Source: Rhizobium sp. SL42 (GTDB taxonomy: Bacteria; Pseudomonadota; Alphaproteobacteria; Rhizobiales; Rhizobiaceae). From it: DNA of 64,000 nt. Location: assembly GCF_021729845.1 (NCBI RefSeq), contig NZ_CP063397.1, positions 2,556,001-2,620,000 of the forward strand. The letters are read 5' to 3'. The notes below the pieces were generated by a model. The model saw nothing but the letters and a program-made list of their open reading frames with translations, was not told the DNA's origin and searched no databases. A program made the translations under genes and the position numbers. This document shows positions 48,065 through 57,650 of the stretch, in pieces; position 1 is the stretch's first letter; each line of letters opens with the position of its first letter.

Positions 48065-50332
48065 ATGGTGAGCTTGAGAAGAGCGTCGGTTGCGGACGCC
48101 GATGCCGCATTGGCTCATGATCGGCGCGCATCATTTGCGCTGCCCGGACTTCTGGTCGCGAGCGGCGCGCTGATCTGCGCCATCGTCACGCTGCCGATCC
48201 TGCTCGGGCTGACCCCGATCGAGCCGACCTCGCAGGTCCTGATCGCATCGGCTGTGGTCAATTCGCTGTTCATCGTCGGTCTGATGTTCCTGATCGGCCG
48301 CGAAGTCACCCGCCTGTTTCGTGCGCGCAACCGTGGTCGTGCCGCAGCGCGCCTCCATGTGCGCATCGTCGCGCTGTTTTCGATCATCGCGATCACCCCG
48401 GCGATCCTTGTGGCAATCTTTGCCTCCATCACCCTGAATGTCGGTCTGGATCGCTGGTTCTCACTGCGCACGCAGTCGATCGTCTCGTCGTCCATGAACG
48501 TCGCCCAGGCTTACATGATGGAGAATGCCAGCTATCTGCAGGGCCAGACCATCTCGATGGCCAATGATCTGGAGCGCAACCGGTCGCTGTTTTACCTCGA
48601 TCGCACCGGCTTCGTCGAGCTTCTGACCCGCCAGGCACGGGGCCGCGGCATGCTCGGCGCGTTTCTCGTTCGAGAAGATGGTTCGGCAATCACCCAGGCC
48701 GACATCCAGACGGAAAAGCCGCTTCCGGCCATTCCGCGCGATGCGCTGCAGAGCGCGTCCGCCGGCCAGCCGACGCTGATCCCGCCCGGTGTCACCAACT
48801 TGGTCGGCGCCATCATCCAGCTCGATTCGATATCGGGAACCTTCCTTTACACCATCCGGGCGGTGGACCCGAAGGTCATGGCCGCCATGCGGCTGATGGA
48901 AGAAAATACGGCCGAATACAAGGCGATGGAGGATGGTCGGACGACCTTGCAGATCGCCTTTGCAATCCTCTATCTCGGTTTTGCCCTGATCGTGCTTCTT
49001 GCCGCCATCTGGACCGCCATTGCGGTGGCCGACCGCATCGTGCGGCCCATCCGCCTTTTGATCGGCGCTGCCGACAGCATTGCGTCCGGCAATCTCAATG
49101 TGATCGTGCCGGTCCGGGCCGCAGACGGCGACGTGGGCAGTCTTTCGCGCACCTTCAACAAGATGATCACCCAGATCCGGACCCAGCGCGACGAGATCCT
49201 CGAGGCCAAGGACGAGGTCGATGACCGTCGCCGGTTCATCGAGGCGGTATTGTCGGGCGTCACTGCCGCCGTCATCGGTGTCGAGGACGATGGTGTGATC
49301 ACCATCGTCAATCCATCGGCCGAATTCTTCCTCGGCCTGTCGGCCGACCAGTTGATCGGCCAGAAGCTGGCTTTGGTCGCACCGGAGGTTGACCGCGTGC
49401 TCGCCGAAGCGGCCGTTCGCCATCGCGGCGAATATCGCGAGCAGATCAACCTGATCCGTGGCGGCAAGGAGCGGACGCTGAACGTCCAGGTCACGCGCGA
49501 GGAGACACGCGGGTCCGCCGACAGCTACGTGATTACGCTCGACGACTTCACCGATCTCGTCATCGCCCAGCGATCGTCAGCCTGGGCCGATGTCGCACGC
49601 CGTATCGCCCACGAAATCAAGAATCCGTTGACCCCGATCCAGTTGTCGGCCGAACGCCTGAAGCGTCGCTATGGCAAGCAGATAGCCGAGGACGATAAGG
49701 CGGTGTTCAACCAGTGTACCGACACGATCGTCCGCCAGGTTGAGGATATCGGCCGTATGGTCGATGAATTCTCCGCATTCGCCCGTATGCCAAAGCCGAC
49801 GAAGCAGCGGACCGATCTGCGCGAGATCTTGAAGGATGCCGTCTTCCTGCGCGAGATGGGCACCACCGAGATCGATTTTCAACGCGACTTCGGCAATGAG
49901 CCGCTCGAAGGCAGCTTCGACGCCCGCATGCTGTCGCAGGCCGTCGGCAACATCGTCAAGAATGCCGTGGAAGCGATTGAGGCGGTCCCCGCCGAGGAAC
50001 TCGGCACCGGCGGCAAGATCATGGTGCGCTCGTATTTTGATCGCGAGCTGGACCGCTTTGCCGTTGATGTGATCGACAACGGCCGGGGTCTGCCGGTGGA
50101 GAATCGTCACCGTATTCTCGAACCCTATATGACCATGCGCGAGAAGGGCACCGGCCTCGGTCTCGCCATCGTCAAGAAGATCATTGAAGAGCATGGCGGG
50201 CAGCTCGAGCTGCATGATGCACCGGCCGATTTTGACCGGGGCAGGGGCGCGATGATCCGCATCATCCTGCCGCGCATCGAGACTGCCGCCATGGAAAGCG
50301 ATAACGACAAGGAAAAGGTCTATGGCCTCTGA
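48065..50332 (+). CDS. ntrY: Membrane sensor kinase NtrY
   Basis: NtrY is a second nitrogen- and redox-related sensor kinase that works with NtrX. The 755-residue protein has three to four N-terminal membrane segments (about residues 25-120 and one at 285-310), a periplasmic part, a HAMP linker after RIVRPIRLLIGAADSIA, a PAS domain (about 395-490), HisKA with [20 protein letters not shown], and HATPase with NIVKNAVEAIE, DNGRGLP and GTGLGLAIVKK. It begins 185 bases after ntrC and its end overlaps ntrX by 11 bases. Confidence 0.96.
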   Translation: MVSLRRASVADADAALAHDRRASFALPGLLVASGALICAIVTLPILLGLTPIEPTSQVLIASAVVNSLFIVGLMFLIGREVTRLFRARNRGRAAARLHVRIVALFSIIAITPAILVAIFASITLNVGLDRWFSLRTQSIVSSSMNVAQAYMMENASYLQGQTISMANDLERNRSLFYLDRTGFVELLTRQARGRGMLGAFLVREDGSAITQADIQTEKPLPAIPRDALQSASAGQPTLIPPGVTNLVGAIIQLDSISGTFLYTIRAVDPKVMAAMRLMEENTAEYKAMEDGRTTLQIAFAILYLGFALIVLLAAIWTAIAVADRIVRPIRLLIGAADSIASGNLNVIVPVRAADGDVGSLSRTFNKMITQIRTQRDEILEAKDEVDDRRRFIEAVLSGVTAAVIGVEDDGVITIVNPSAEFFLGLSADQLIGQKLALVAPEVDRVLAEAAVRHRGEYREQINLIRGGKERTLNVQVTREETRGSADSYVITLDDFTDLVIAQRSSAWADVARRIAHEIKNPLTPIQLSAERLKRRYGKQIAEDDKAVFNQCTDTIVRQVEDIGRMVDEFSAFARMPKPTKQRTDLREILKDAVFLREMGTTEIDFQRDFGNEPLEGSFDARMLSQAVGNIVKNAVEAIEAVPAEELGTGGKIMVRSYFDRELDRFAVDVIDNGRGLPVENRHRILEPYMTMREKGTGLGLAIVKKIIEEHGGQLELHDAPADFDRGRGAMIRIILPRIETAAMESDNDKEKVYGL

Positions 50333-51686
50333 TATTCTGGTAGTCGATGACGAAGAGGACATTCGCGAGATTGTCTCCGGCATCCTGAGCGACGAGGGCC
50401 ACGAGACGCGGACGGCGCATGATGCCGACAGCGCTCTTGCGGCGATTTCTGATCGTGCCCCGCGCCTGATTTTCCTCGATATCTGGATGCAGGGCAGCCG
50501 CCTCGACGGCCTGTCCCTGCTTGACGAGATCAAGGTGCGCCATCCCGATCTGCCGGTGGTGATGATTTCCGGTCACGGCAATATCGAAACGGCCGTATCG
50601 GCGATCAAGCGCGGTGCGTTCGATTTCATCGAAAAGCCGTTCAAGGCGGATCGCCTGATCCTGATTGCCGAGCGTGCCTTGGAAAACTCCAAGCTCAAGC
50701 GCGAGGTGTCCGATCTCAAGCGCCGCACTGGTGATGCCGTCGAGCTGATCGGAACCTCGGTCGCCGTCTCGCAGCTGCGCCAGACGATCGAGAAGGTCGC
50801 GCCGACCAATAGCCGCATCATGATTTTTGGTGCCTCAGGCTGCGGCAAGGAACTGGTTGCCCGCATGATCCACAAGCGCTCGTCCCGCGCCGGTGGACCA
50901 TTTGTGTCGCTGAATGCGGCCGCTATCACCCCGGACCGCATGGAAATGGCGCTGTTCGGCACCGAAGGCACGCCGGGTCAACCGCGCCGTATCGGTGCGC
51001 TGGAAGAAGCCCATCGCGGCATTCTCTACCTCGACGAAATCGGCGAAATGCCGCGTGAGACGCAGAACAAGATATTGCGCGTCCTTGTCGATCAGCAGTT
51101 CGAGCGCGTCGGCGGCTCCAAGCGCGTCAAGGTCGACGTCCGGATCATTTCGTCCAGTGCCTATAATCTTGAGAGCATGATCGCCGAAGGCCGGTTCCGC
51201 GAAGACCTGTTCCACCGGCTTGCCGTGGTGCCGATTAAGGTGCCGGCGCTGGCCGAGCGTCGGGAGGATATTCCGTTCCTCGTCGACATGTTCATGCGCC
51301 AGATCTCCGAGCAGGCGGGTATCCGCCAGCGAAAGATCGGCGAGGATGCCATGGCCGTGCTTCAGGCGAACGATTGGCCCGGCAATATCCGGCAGTTGCG
51401 CAACAACATCGAGCGACTGATGATTCTCGCCCGTGGTGACGCGCCGGAGACCGCAATTACCGCTGAAATGTTGCCGCAGGATCTGTCCGACATGCTGCCG
51501 AAGGTATCGGCCAGCAATGACACCCATATCATGACCCTGCCTTTGCGCGAGGCGCGCGAAATGTTCGAACGCGACTATCTGATTGCCCAGATCAATCGCT
51601 TCGGTGGAAACATTTCACGGACCGCGGAATTCGTCGGCATGGAGCGCTCTGCACTCCATCGCAAACTGAAATCCCTTGGCGTATAA
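50322..51686 (+). CDS. ntrX: Response regulator NtrX
   Basis: NtrX is the partner of NtrY. The 454-residue protein has a receiver (ILVVDDEEDIREIV, phospho-Asp in LIFLDIWMQGSRLDG), an AAA+ domain with Walker A-like GASGCGKE and GILYLDEIGEMP, and a Fis-type HTH (ISRTAEFVGMERSALHRKL). The GAFTGA sigma-54 contact loop is replaced by EGTPGQPRRIGALEEA, so it should not activate sigma-54 polymerase in the NtrC manner. The start overlaps the ntrY end by 11 bases. Confidence 0.96.
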   Translation: MASDILVVDDEEDIREIVSGILSDEGHETRTAHDADSALAAISDRAPRLIFLDIWMQGSRLDGLSLLDEIKVRHPDLPVVMISGHGNIETAVSAIKRGAFDFIEKPFKADRLILIAERALENSKLKREVSDLKRRTGDAVELIGTSVAVSQLRQTIEKVAPTNSRIMIFGASGCGKELVARMIHKRSSRAGGPFVSLNAAAITPDRMEMALFGTEGTPGQPRRIGALEEAHRGILYLDEIGEMPRETQNKILRVLVDQQFERVGGSKRVKVDVRIISSSAYNLESMIAEGRFREDLFHRLAVVPIKVPALAERREDIPFLVDMFMRQISEQAGIRQRKIGEDAMAVLQANDWPGNIRQLRNNIERLMILARGDAPETAITAEMLPQDLSDMLPKVSASNDTHIMTLPLREAREMFERDYLIAQINRFGGNISRTAEFVGMERSALHRKLKSLGV

Positions 51687-51737
51687 CTGAGTCTCGCAGC
51701 GCCGGGCGATTGAGCCTGACGGCCGGGAAAGGCATTC

Positions 51738-53114
51738 ATGAAGGTCATCATTTGTGGCGCAGGTCAGGTTGGCTACGGCATCGCCGAGCGCCTGTCCCAG
51801 GAAGACAACGATGTGTCGGTCATCGACACGTCTGCATCGCTCGTCAGCCACATCACCGAGACGCTGGACGTGCGCGGCTATGTCGGCCATGGCGCGCATC
51901 CTGACGTTCTGGCCAAGGCCGGCGCCGATCAGGCCGACATGCTGATCGCCGTCACGCTATACGATGAAATCAACATGACCGCCTGCCAGGTAGCGCATTC
52001 GCTGTTCAACGTTCCGACCAAGATCGCGCGTATCCGCTCGCAGAATTACCTGCGTCCGGAATATTCCGACCTGTTCAGCCGCGACAACTTGCCGATCGAC
52101 GTGACGATCTCGCCGGAAATCGAAGTCGGCAAGATGGTCCTGCGCCGCATTTCCTTTCCAGGCGCGACGGATATCGTGCGTTTCGCGGACGATAACATTG
52201 CCATGCTGGCGATCGAATGCATGGAGGATTGTCCGGTCGTCGATACGCCGCTGCATCAACTCAGCGAGCTTTTCCCCGATCTGATGGCAACCGTCGCGGC
52301 CATTTATCGCAATGGCAAGCTGATGGTGACCCGATCCGAGGATCATCTCCTCGTCGGCGATCTGGCCTATGTCATCTGCCAGCGCGACCATGCGCGGCGC
52401 ACGCTCGGGCTGTTTGGCCACGAGGAGCAGGAGGCCGCCCGCATCGTTATCGCCGGCGGCGGCAACATCGGCTATTTCGTCGCCCGCACGATCGAAGAAA
52501 TGCAGCCGAAGACCCGCATCAAGATCATTGAAAGCGACCGGGAACGCGCGGTATCGGTGTCCGATCAATTGCGCGAAAGCATCGTCCTGCATGGCTCTGC
52601 GCTCGATCAGCACATTCTGCAGCAGGCTGACATTCAGGACGCTGACCTGATGATCACGCTGACCAACAACGACCAGACCAACATTCTGAGCGCCGCCATG
52701 GCCAAGCGCCTTGGCTGCAAGTCCGGCATGGCGCTGATCAACAGCCCGTCATTCCACGATCTTGCCGCATCGATCGGCATCGACGCCTATATCAATCCGC
52801 GCGCGGTGACGATTTCCCGCGTCTTGCAGCATGTGCGCAAGGGCCGCATTCTCGCGGTCTACGCGGTACAGAAGGGCACGGCCGAAGTCATCGAGGCCGA
52901 AGCGCTTGAGACGTCGCCCCTGGTCGGCCGTCCTTTCCGCGATCTCGAGCTGCCGGCCGGCCTGCGCATCGGTGCGATCTACCGCGACAAGACAGTGATC
53001 CGGCCGAATGGCGACACCAAGATCAAGGCCAAGGATCGGGTGGTGATCTTCGCGACCGCGGCTGCCGTGCGTCATGTCGAGCAGCTGTTCCGCGTCTCAA
53101 TCCAGTATTTCTAA
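51738..53114 (+). CDS. trkA: Trk potassium uptake regulator TrkA
   Basis: TrkA is the peripheral NAD-binding subunit that gates Trk potassium uptake. The 458-residue protein has two Rossmann/RCK halves: MKVIICGAGQVGYGIAERLS (about 1-130), with a TrkA-C domain, and IVIAGGGNIGYFVARTIEE (about 232-360), again with a TrkA-C domain near the end. Both GxGxxG nucleotide motifs are intact. The TrkH/TrkG membrane subunit is not in the window. It follows ntrX by 51 bases. Confidence 0.95.
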   Translation: MKVIICGAGQVGYGIAERLSQEDNDVSVIDTSASLVSHITETLDVRGYVGHGAHPDVLAKAGADQADMLIAVTLYDEINMTACQVAHSLFNVPTKIARIRSQNYLRPEYSDLFSRDNLPIDVTISPEIEVGKMVLRRISFPGATDIVRFADDNIAMLAIECMEDCPVVDTPLHQLSELFPDLMATVAAIYRNGKLMVTRSEDHLLVGDLAYVICQRDHARRTLGLFGHEEQEAARIVIAGGGNIGYFVARTIEEMQPKTRIKIIESDRERAVSVSDQLRESIVLHGSALDQHILQQADIQDADLMITLTNNDQTNILSAAMAKRLGCKSGMALINSPSFHDLAASIGIDAYINPRAVTISRVLQHVRKGRILAVYAVQKGTAEVIEAEALETSPLVGRPFRDLELPAGLRIGAIYRDKTVIRPNGDTKIKAKDRVVIFATAAAVRHVEQLFRVSIQYF

Positions 53115-53132
53115 CCGACAGGTTCAATATCC

Positions 53133-53996
53133 ATGCCGAGAATAGCCTATGTGAATGGTCGCTACGTGGCACACGACGATGCTGCTGTTCATATCGAGGA
53201 TCGTGGCTACCAGTTCGCCGATGGCGTTTACGAAGTCTGCGAGATCCGCCATGGCATGATCGTCGATCTGACCCGCCATCTCGACCGGCTTGATCGATCA
53301 CTGGGCGAACTTCGGATGAAGAGCCCGATGAGCCGCAGGGCATTGACCCAGATCATTCGCGAGGTCGCCCGTCGCAATCGGGTGAAGAACGGCTTGTTCT
53401 ATCTGCAGGTGACTCGGGGCGTTTCCCGCCGCGATCATGTCTTTCCCTCGGCCGATACCACGCCGTCGCTGGTCATCACCGCCAAGATCACCGATCCTGG
53501 TATCATTGCGGCCAAGAACGAAAAGGGTCTCAAGGCGATCACCCTGCCGGACAATCGCTGGGACCGCGTCGATATCAAGACGGTCGGGCTGCTTCCGAAT
53601 GTTATGGCACGTCAGGCCGCCAAGGAGGCCGGCGCTCAGGAAGCGATCTATGTCGACGCACGTGGCATGGTGACCGAAGGGGCCGCCACCAATGTCTGGA
53701 TGGTGGACGCAAACGGCGTTCTGGTCACCAGGCCGGCCGAACACGGAATTCTGCGCGGTATTACCCGCACCGGACTGATGGACGTGACCGCCCGCCTCGG
53801 CATTAAGGTTGCAGAGCGTGAATTTTCCCGCGAGGAATTGTTGTCGGCACGCGAAGTTTTCATCACGGCGGCTACCAGCATTTGTTTTCCGATCGTCGAA
53901 ATCGATGGCCAAACGATCGGAAACGGTCATCCTGGATCGGTTTCCGACAAGATCCGATCCGCCTTTTTCGACGTTGCGGAGAAGACGGCGATTTGA
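53133..53996 (+). CDS. dat: D-amino-acid transaminase (class IV aminotransferase)
   Basis: The 287-residue PLP enzyme has the class IV layout: VHIEDRGYQFADGVYEV at the N-terminus, LYLQVTRGVSRRDH-type region (FYLQVTRGVSRRDH), the PLP-binding Lys in DIKTVGLLPN, and VTEGAATNVWMV with TAATSICFPIVEIDG near the end. It is expected to make D-Ala and D-Glu for peptidoglycan by transamination. Branched-chain aminotransferase activity is the main alternative. It lies 18 bases after trkA. Confidence 0.9.
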   Translation: MPRIAYVNGRYVAHDDAAVHIEDRGYQFADGVYEVCEIRHGMIVDLTRHLDRLDRSLGELRMKSPMSRRALTQIIREVARRNRVKNGLFYLQVTRGVSRRDHVFPSADTTPSLVITAKITDPGIIAAKNEKGLKAITLPDNRWDRVDIKTVGLLPNVMARQAAKEAGAQEAIYVDARGMVTEGAATNVWMVDANGVLVTRPAEHGILRGITRTGLMDVTARLGIKVAEREFSREELLSAREVFITAATSICFPIVEIDGQTIGNGHPGSVSDKIRSAFFDVAEKTAI

Positions 53997-54105
53997 TACC
54001 AAGTTTTGCTGGTGAAGGGGCGAGGGGGCCATTTCCTGCAACCCGACCAGTGACAACAATAATCACACCGGCCAAAAGGCTGGCAAGAAAGAAAGAAGCG
54101 GCGCC

Positions 54106-54357
54106 ATGGCGGAACGTTCTCAGAACCTGCAGGATCTTTTCCTCAACACAGTCCGTAAGCAGAAAATCTCGTTGACCATCTTCCTGATCAACGGCGTGAA
54201 GCTGACGGGTGTTGTGACGTCCTTCGACAATTTCTGCGTTCTCCTGCGTCGTGACGGGCATTCGCAGCTCGTCTACAAACACGCCATCTCGACCATCATG
54301 CCGGGCCAGCCGATGCAGATGTTCGAGAGCGAAGACAACGCTTCCGGACAGGACTGA
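54106..54357 (+). CDS. hfq: RNA chaperone Hfq
   Basis: Hfq is the hexameric Sm-like protein that pairs small RNAs with messages. The 83-residue protein has the Sm1 motif ([20 protein letters not shown]), the Sm2 motif YKHAISTI, and the distal and rim residues expected (N-terminal [14 protein letters not shown]). In rhizobia hfq is needed for nitrogen fixation and stress control. ATG 54106 lies after GAAGCGGCGCC, with a weak ribosome site. hflX follows. Confidence 0.97.
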   Translation: MAERSQNLQDLFLNTVRKQKISLTIFLINGVKLTGVVTSFDNFCVLLRRDGHSQLVYKHAISTIMPGQPMQMFESEDNASGQD

Positions 54358-54424
54358 GATCATCACAAACCGCGATACCAAGAACGAATCGATCATCCCG
54401 GAAGGCGAAAAGCGTCGGGATGAC

Positions 54425-55759
54425 ATGCGGGCGGTCGTGCTCGTGCCCGTACTCAAGCAGGGCCGCCAACAGGCTCTGCCGGAAGGCGCGCCACCCGCTC
54501 CCGGTCGTTCGAATGAAGCCCGCCTCGAAGAAGCGATGGGGCTTGCGCGCGCAATCGACCTGACGATTGCGGCCGGCATGATCGTTCCGGTCAATCAGCC
54601 GCGTCCGGCCACGTTGCTCGGCTCCGGCAAGATCGAGGAAGTGACGGCCATGCTCGACGAGCGCGACGCCGGCTTGGTCATCGTCGATCATCCGCTGACC
54701 CCGGTCCAGCAGCGCAATCTCGAAAAGGAATGGAACGCCAAGGTCATCGACCGCACCGGCCTCATTCTGGAAATTTTCGGTCGCCGCGCCTCGACCAAGG
54801 AAGGCACGCTGCAGGTCGAACTTGCCCACCTGAACTACCAGAAGGGCCGTCTGGTCCGCAGCTGGACCCACCTGGAGCGTCAGCGCGGTGGTGCGGGCTT
54901 CATGGGTGGTCCGGGTGAAACCCAGATCGAAGCCGACCGGCGCATGTTGCAGGACCGCATCGTCAAGCTCGAAAAGGAGCTTGAGCAGGTCGTGCGCACC
55001 CGCCAGCTGCACCGCGCCAAGCGACGCAAGGTTCCGCATCCGATCGTCGCACTGGTCGGCTACACCAATGCCGGCAAGTCGACCCTGTTCAACCGGATTA
55101 CCGGCGCTGGCGTGTTGGCCGAAGACATGCTGTTTGCCACGCTTGATCCGACATTGCGCCGGATGAAGCTGCCACATGGCCGAACGGTCATTCTCTCCGA
55201 CACCGTCGGCTTCATTTCCAATCTGCCCACCCACCTTGTCGCCGCCTTTCGCGCGACGCTGGAGGAGGTGCTGGAGGCCGATCTGATCCTGCATGTGCGC
55301 GACATGTCCGATCCGGACAACGGTGCCCAGTCCGCCGACGTGCTGCGCATTCTCGATGACCTCGGCATTGACGAGAAGGAGCGCTCCGAACGCATCATCG
55401 AGATCTGGAACAAGATCGACCGGTTGGACCCGGAGACCCATGATGCCATCCTGCAGAAGGCCGATGGCCGTGAGAATGTCATGTCCGTCTCGGCGATCAC
55501 CGGTGAAGGCATCGACAAGCTTCTCGACGTCATTTCGCAGCGTCTGTCGGGAGTCCTGACCGAGGCGACGATCACGATTCCCGCCGACAAGCATGCGCTG
55601 ATCTCCTGGGCCTATGAAAACGCCGTTGTCACCGGCCGCGAAGACCACGAGGACGGCTCTGTCAGCCTCGACGTGCGCCTGACCGAGAGGCAGGCCGACG
55701 AAATGGAGCGCAAGCTGGGATCCGGCCAGAAGCCGGACAAGGAAGACTGGGAGCGATAA
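54425..55759 (+). CDS. hflX: Ribosome-associated GTPase HflX
   Basis: HflX is a GTPase that splits stalled ribosomes. From ATG 54425 it has 444 residues: an N-terminal HflX domain (GRGKIEEV-like SGKIEEV, then GFMGGPGETQIEADRR), G1 GYTNAGKSTLFN, G3 SDTVGF and G4 NKID. The coding pattern continues in frame upstream of 54425 to at least RDTKNESIIPEGEKRRDD, yet there is no ATG, GTG or TTG between the hfq stop and that ATG; a GTG at 54251 lies inside hfq. The true start is therefore uncertain. A GGGAGCG/CGCTCCC hairpin spans the stop (55748-55765) without a T run. Confidence 0.94.
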   Translation: MRAVVLVPVLKQGRQQALPEGAPPAPGRSNEARLEEAMGLARAIDLTIAAGMIVPVNQPRPATLLGSGKIEEVTAMLDERDAGLVIVDHPLTPVQQRNLEKEWNAKVIDRTGLILEIFGRRASTKEGTLQVELAHLNYQKGRLVRSWTHLERQRGGAGFMGGPGETQIEADRRMLQDRIVKLEKELEQVVRTRQLHRAKRRKVPHPIVALVGYTNAGKSTLFNRITGAGVLAEDMLFATLDPTLRRMKLPHGRTVILSDTVGFISNLPTHLVAAFRATLEEVLEADLILHVRDMSDPDNGAQSADVLRILDDLGIDEKERSERIIEIWNKIDRLDPETHDAILQKADGRENVMSVSAITGEGIDKLLDVISQRLSGVLTEATITIPADKHALISWAYENAVVTGREDHEDGSVSLDVRLTERQADEMERKLGSGQKPDKEDWER

Positions 55760-55937
55760 CGCTCCCGGTTCTCTGACATGCACCGGGCCGAAATGCCGGA
55801 GCTTCGCCGGAGGCGATCAAGTCCTCCGGTCGTGGATCGCATAGAACGTCAGTTCTTGCCGAATTTGTCGAAGCTGTTGTTTCGCTGAACCCGGCACCGG
55901 CACGCAAACATCAAGTGCCTCATGCTTGCTTGCCCGC

Positions 55938-56771
55938 CTAGTCGAGGCGACGCTCGATCTGTTTTGCCGCTTGCCAGAGTTCTTCCATACGCTCCAGCGT
56001 TGCTGCCTTCAGAGCCTCTCCATTTGCATGAAGTTCTGTTTCTATATGATTGAACCGGCGACGAAACTTTGTATTGGTTCCGCGCAGCGCCTGTTCAGGT
56101 TCGGCTCCCACATGCCTGCCGATATTGACCAGTGCGAAGATCAGGTCACCAAGCTCGTCCGAGATCTTGTCCTGCTTGCCAGCCTTCAGCGCCTCACGCA
56201 GTTCGCCGATTTCCTCCTCGACCTTGTCGAGAATGGGTTCAGCCTCGGACCAGTCGAAGCCGACTTTGGCCGCCTGTTCCTGTAGTTTCAGTGCCTCTGT
56301 GAGAGCCGGGAACGAGCGCTGCACGCCGCCGAGATGGCCTTGCTTGAAATCCTCGCTGGCGCCGTTGTTGGCCCTCCGCTCTGCGCGCTCCTGCTTCTCC
56401 TGGCGCTTGATGGCGTCCCATTGCAGCTTGACCGTCTCCGGCGTGTCTGCATCCGAGCGAGCAAACACATGCGGATGCCGGCGGATCATCTTCGTGGTGA
56501 TCGCGGTGACGACGTCGCCGAAATTGAACAGCCCCGCCTCTTCGGCAATCCGGGCATGGAACACCACCTGCAGCAGAAGATCGCCGAGTTCGTCGCACAG
56601 GTCGTCCGGATCATTCCGCTCGATCGCGTCGGCGACTTCATAGGCCTCCTCGATCGTATAGGGCTTGATCGTCTCGAAGGTCTGGACGATGTCCCAGGGG
56701 CAGCCGGTCTCGGGATTGCGCAGTGCCGCCATGATGTCGAGCAGGCGGGTTATGTCGGTCGAAGCTTTCAT
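55938..56771 (-). CDS. mazG: Nucleoside triphosphate pyrophosphohydrolase MazG
   Basis: MazG hydrolyses nucleoside triphosphates to monophosphates and pyrophosphate, cleaning the pool and lowering alarmone levels. The 277-residue protein has two MazG repeats. The first has TIEEAYEVADAIE and DELGDLLLQVVFHARIAEE with the EExxE and ExxD metal sites. The second, near residue 175, has EPILDKVEEEIGELREAL and DELGDLIFALVNIGRH. Start MKASTDITRLLDIMAALR is typical. It is convergent with hflX and lies downstream of the deaminase gene on the same strand (23-base gap). Confidence 0.96.
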   Translation of the reverse strand: MKASTDITRLLDIMAALRNPETGCPWDIVQTFETIKPYTIEEAYEVADAIERNDPDDLCDELGDLLLQVVFHARIAEEAGLFNFGDVVTAITTKMIRRHPHVFARSDADTPETVKLQWDAIKRQEKQERAERRANNGASEDFKQGHLGGVQRSFPALTEALKLQEQAAKVGFDWSEAEPILDKVEEEIGELREALKAGKQDKISDELGDLIFALVNIGRHVGAEPEQALRGTNTKFRRRFNHIETELHANGEALKAATLERMEELWQAAKQIERRLD

Positions 56772-56794
56772 GATCTGTTCTGCGTCTCGCTTGC

Positions 56795-57382
56795 TCAGTT
56801 GAGCGGAATTTCGTTGTCGCCCTTGGTGGCCTGATAGGTGTCCGATAGCCGGTCATAGGCGGCGCGGATCCGGCTCACCTGCTCGAACAGGGCCGGGCGC
56901 TCGGAATCGTTGGCCGATGCCACCATCTCGATCATCGCATGGCTGAGCCAGAAGGCGTTCTGCCGGCGATAGCCGCCCGGCTCCAACCCGAAAACCTCTT
57001 TGAGGATCTTGAGGTCGTGCGGAATCGCAAACGCATCGCGGCTGTCTTCATGGCTGAAGAAATAATAGAAATTGTCAAAACCGGCCCAGGTGATCGCCGA
57101 CATGCACATGGTGCAGGGTTCATGCGTCGACAGAAAAATGAGGTCCTTGGTGTTTGGCCGCTCGCCCAGCTCATAGAAGCGCTTCAGCGTGTGAACCTCG
57201 CCGTGCCAGAGCGGGTTTTCCAACTCATTGTTCGTCTCGGCGACGACCAGCGACAGATCGGATTTGCGCAGGACGGCCGCGCCGAACACCTTGTTGCCCA
57301 TGGCAACGCCTTTGGCCGTCAGCGGCAGGATGTCATTCTCGATCACGTCGAGAAGGCGTTTGGTGATGGCGAGTGTCGTCAA
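56795..57382 (-). CDS. Cytidine/deoxycytidylate deaminase-family protein
   Basis: The protein of about 195 residues has the zinc deaminase motifs: HGE in NPLWHGEVHTLKRF, with the catalytic Glu, and PCxxC in STHEPCTMCMSAI. It falls in the broad CMP/dCMP and guanine deaminase superfamily. Substrate cannot be assigned. The TTG at 57382 is preceded by GGGGA seven bases away and is chosen; upstream in-frame sequence (to 57481) is rich in Arg/Cys and unlike the family. A C-terminal part with AFWLSHAMIEMV is specific to this subgroup. Confidence 0.85.
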   Translation of the reverse strand: MTTLAITKRLLDVIENDILPLTAKGVAMGNKVFGAAVLRKSDLSLVVAETNNELENPLWHGEVHTLKRFYELGERPNTKDLIFLSTHEPCTMCMSAITWAGFDNFYYFFSHEDSRDAFAIPHDLKILKEVFGLEPGGYRRQNAFWLSHAMIEMVASANDSERPALFEQVSRIRAAYDRLSDTYQATKGDNEIPLN

Positions 57383-57650
57383 TGTCGTATCCCCGGTCAA
57401 TCTTGCCACGCGATCATATCGGTGCCGGTTGCAACCGCGAAAGCAAAATTGTTGTTCGTCTCCTGTTTTCTGCGATCTCAATCAGCGATCGTCCATGGAA
57501 AGCGCGGTTTCCTCAGCTTCCGGTGAGTTTTGCTCGCAATGGCGAAAAGCCTAGTAAAGAAATACCTGCGGGCTGTGGGGAAGGGATTTATCTTTCTTCA
57601 AATGCTGGTCGCAAAAGGTGATAGTGCAGCCCACTGGAATTGGGTTGACC

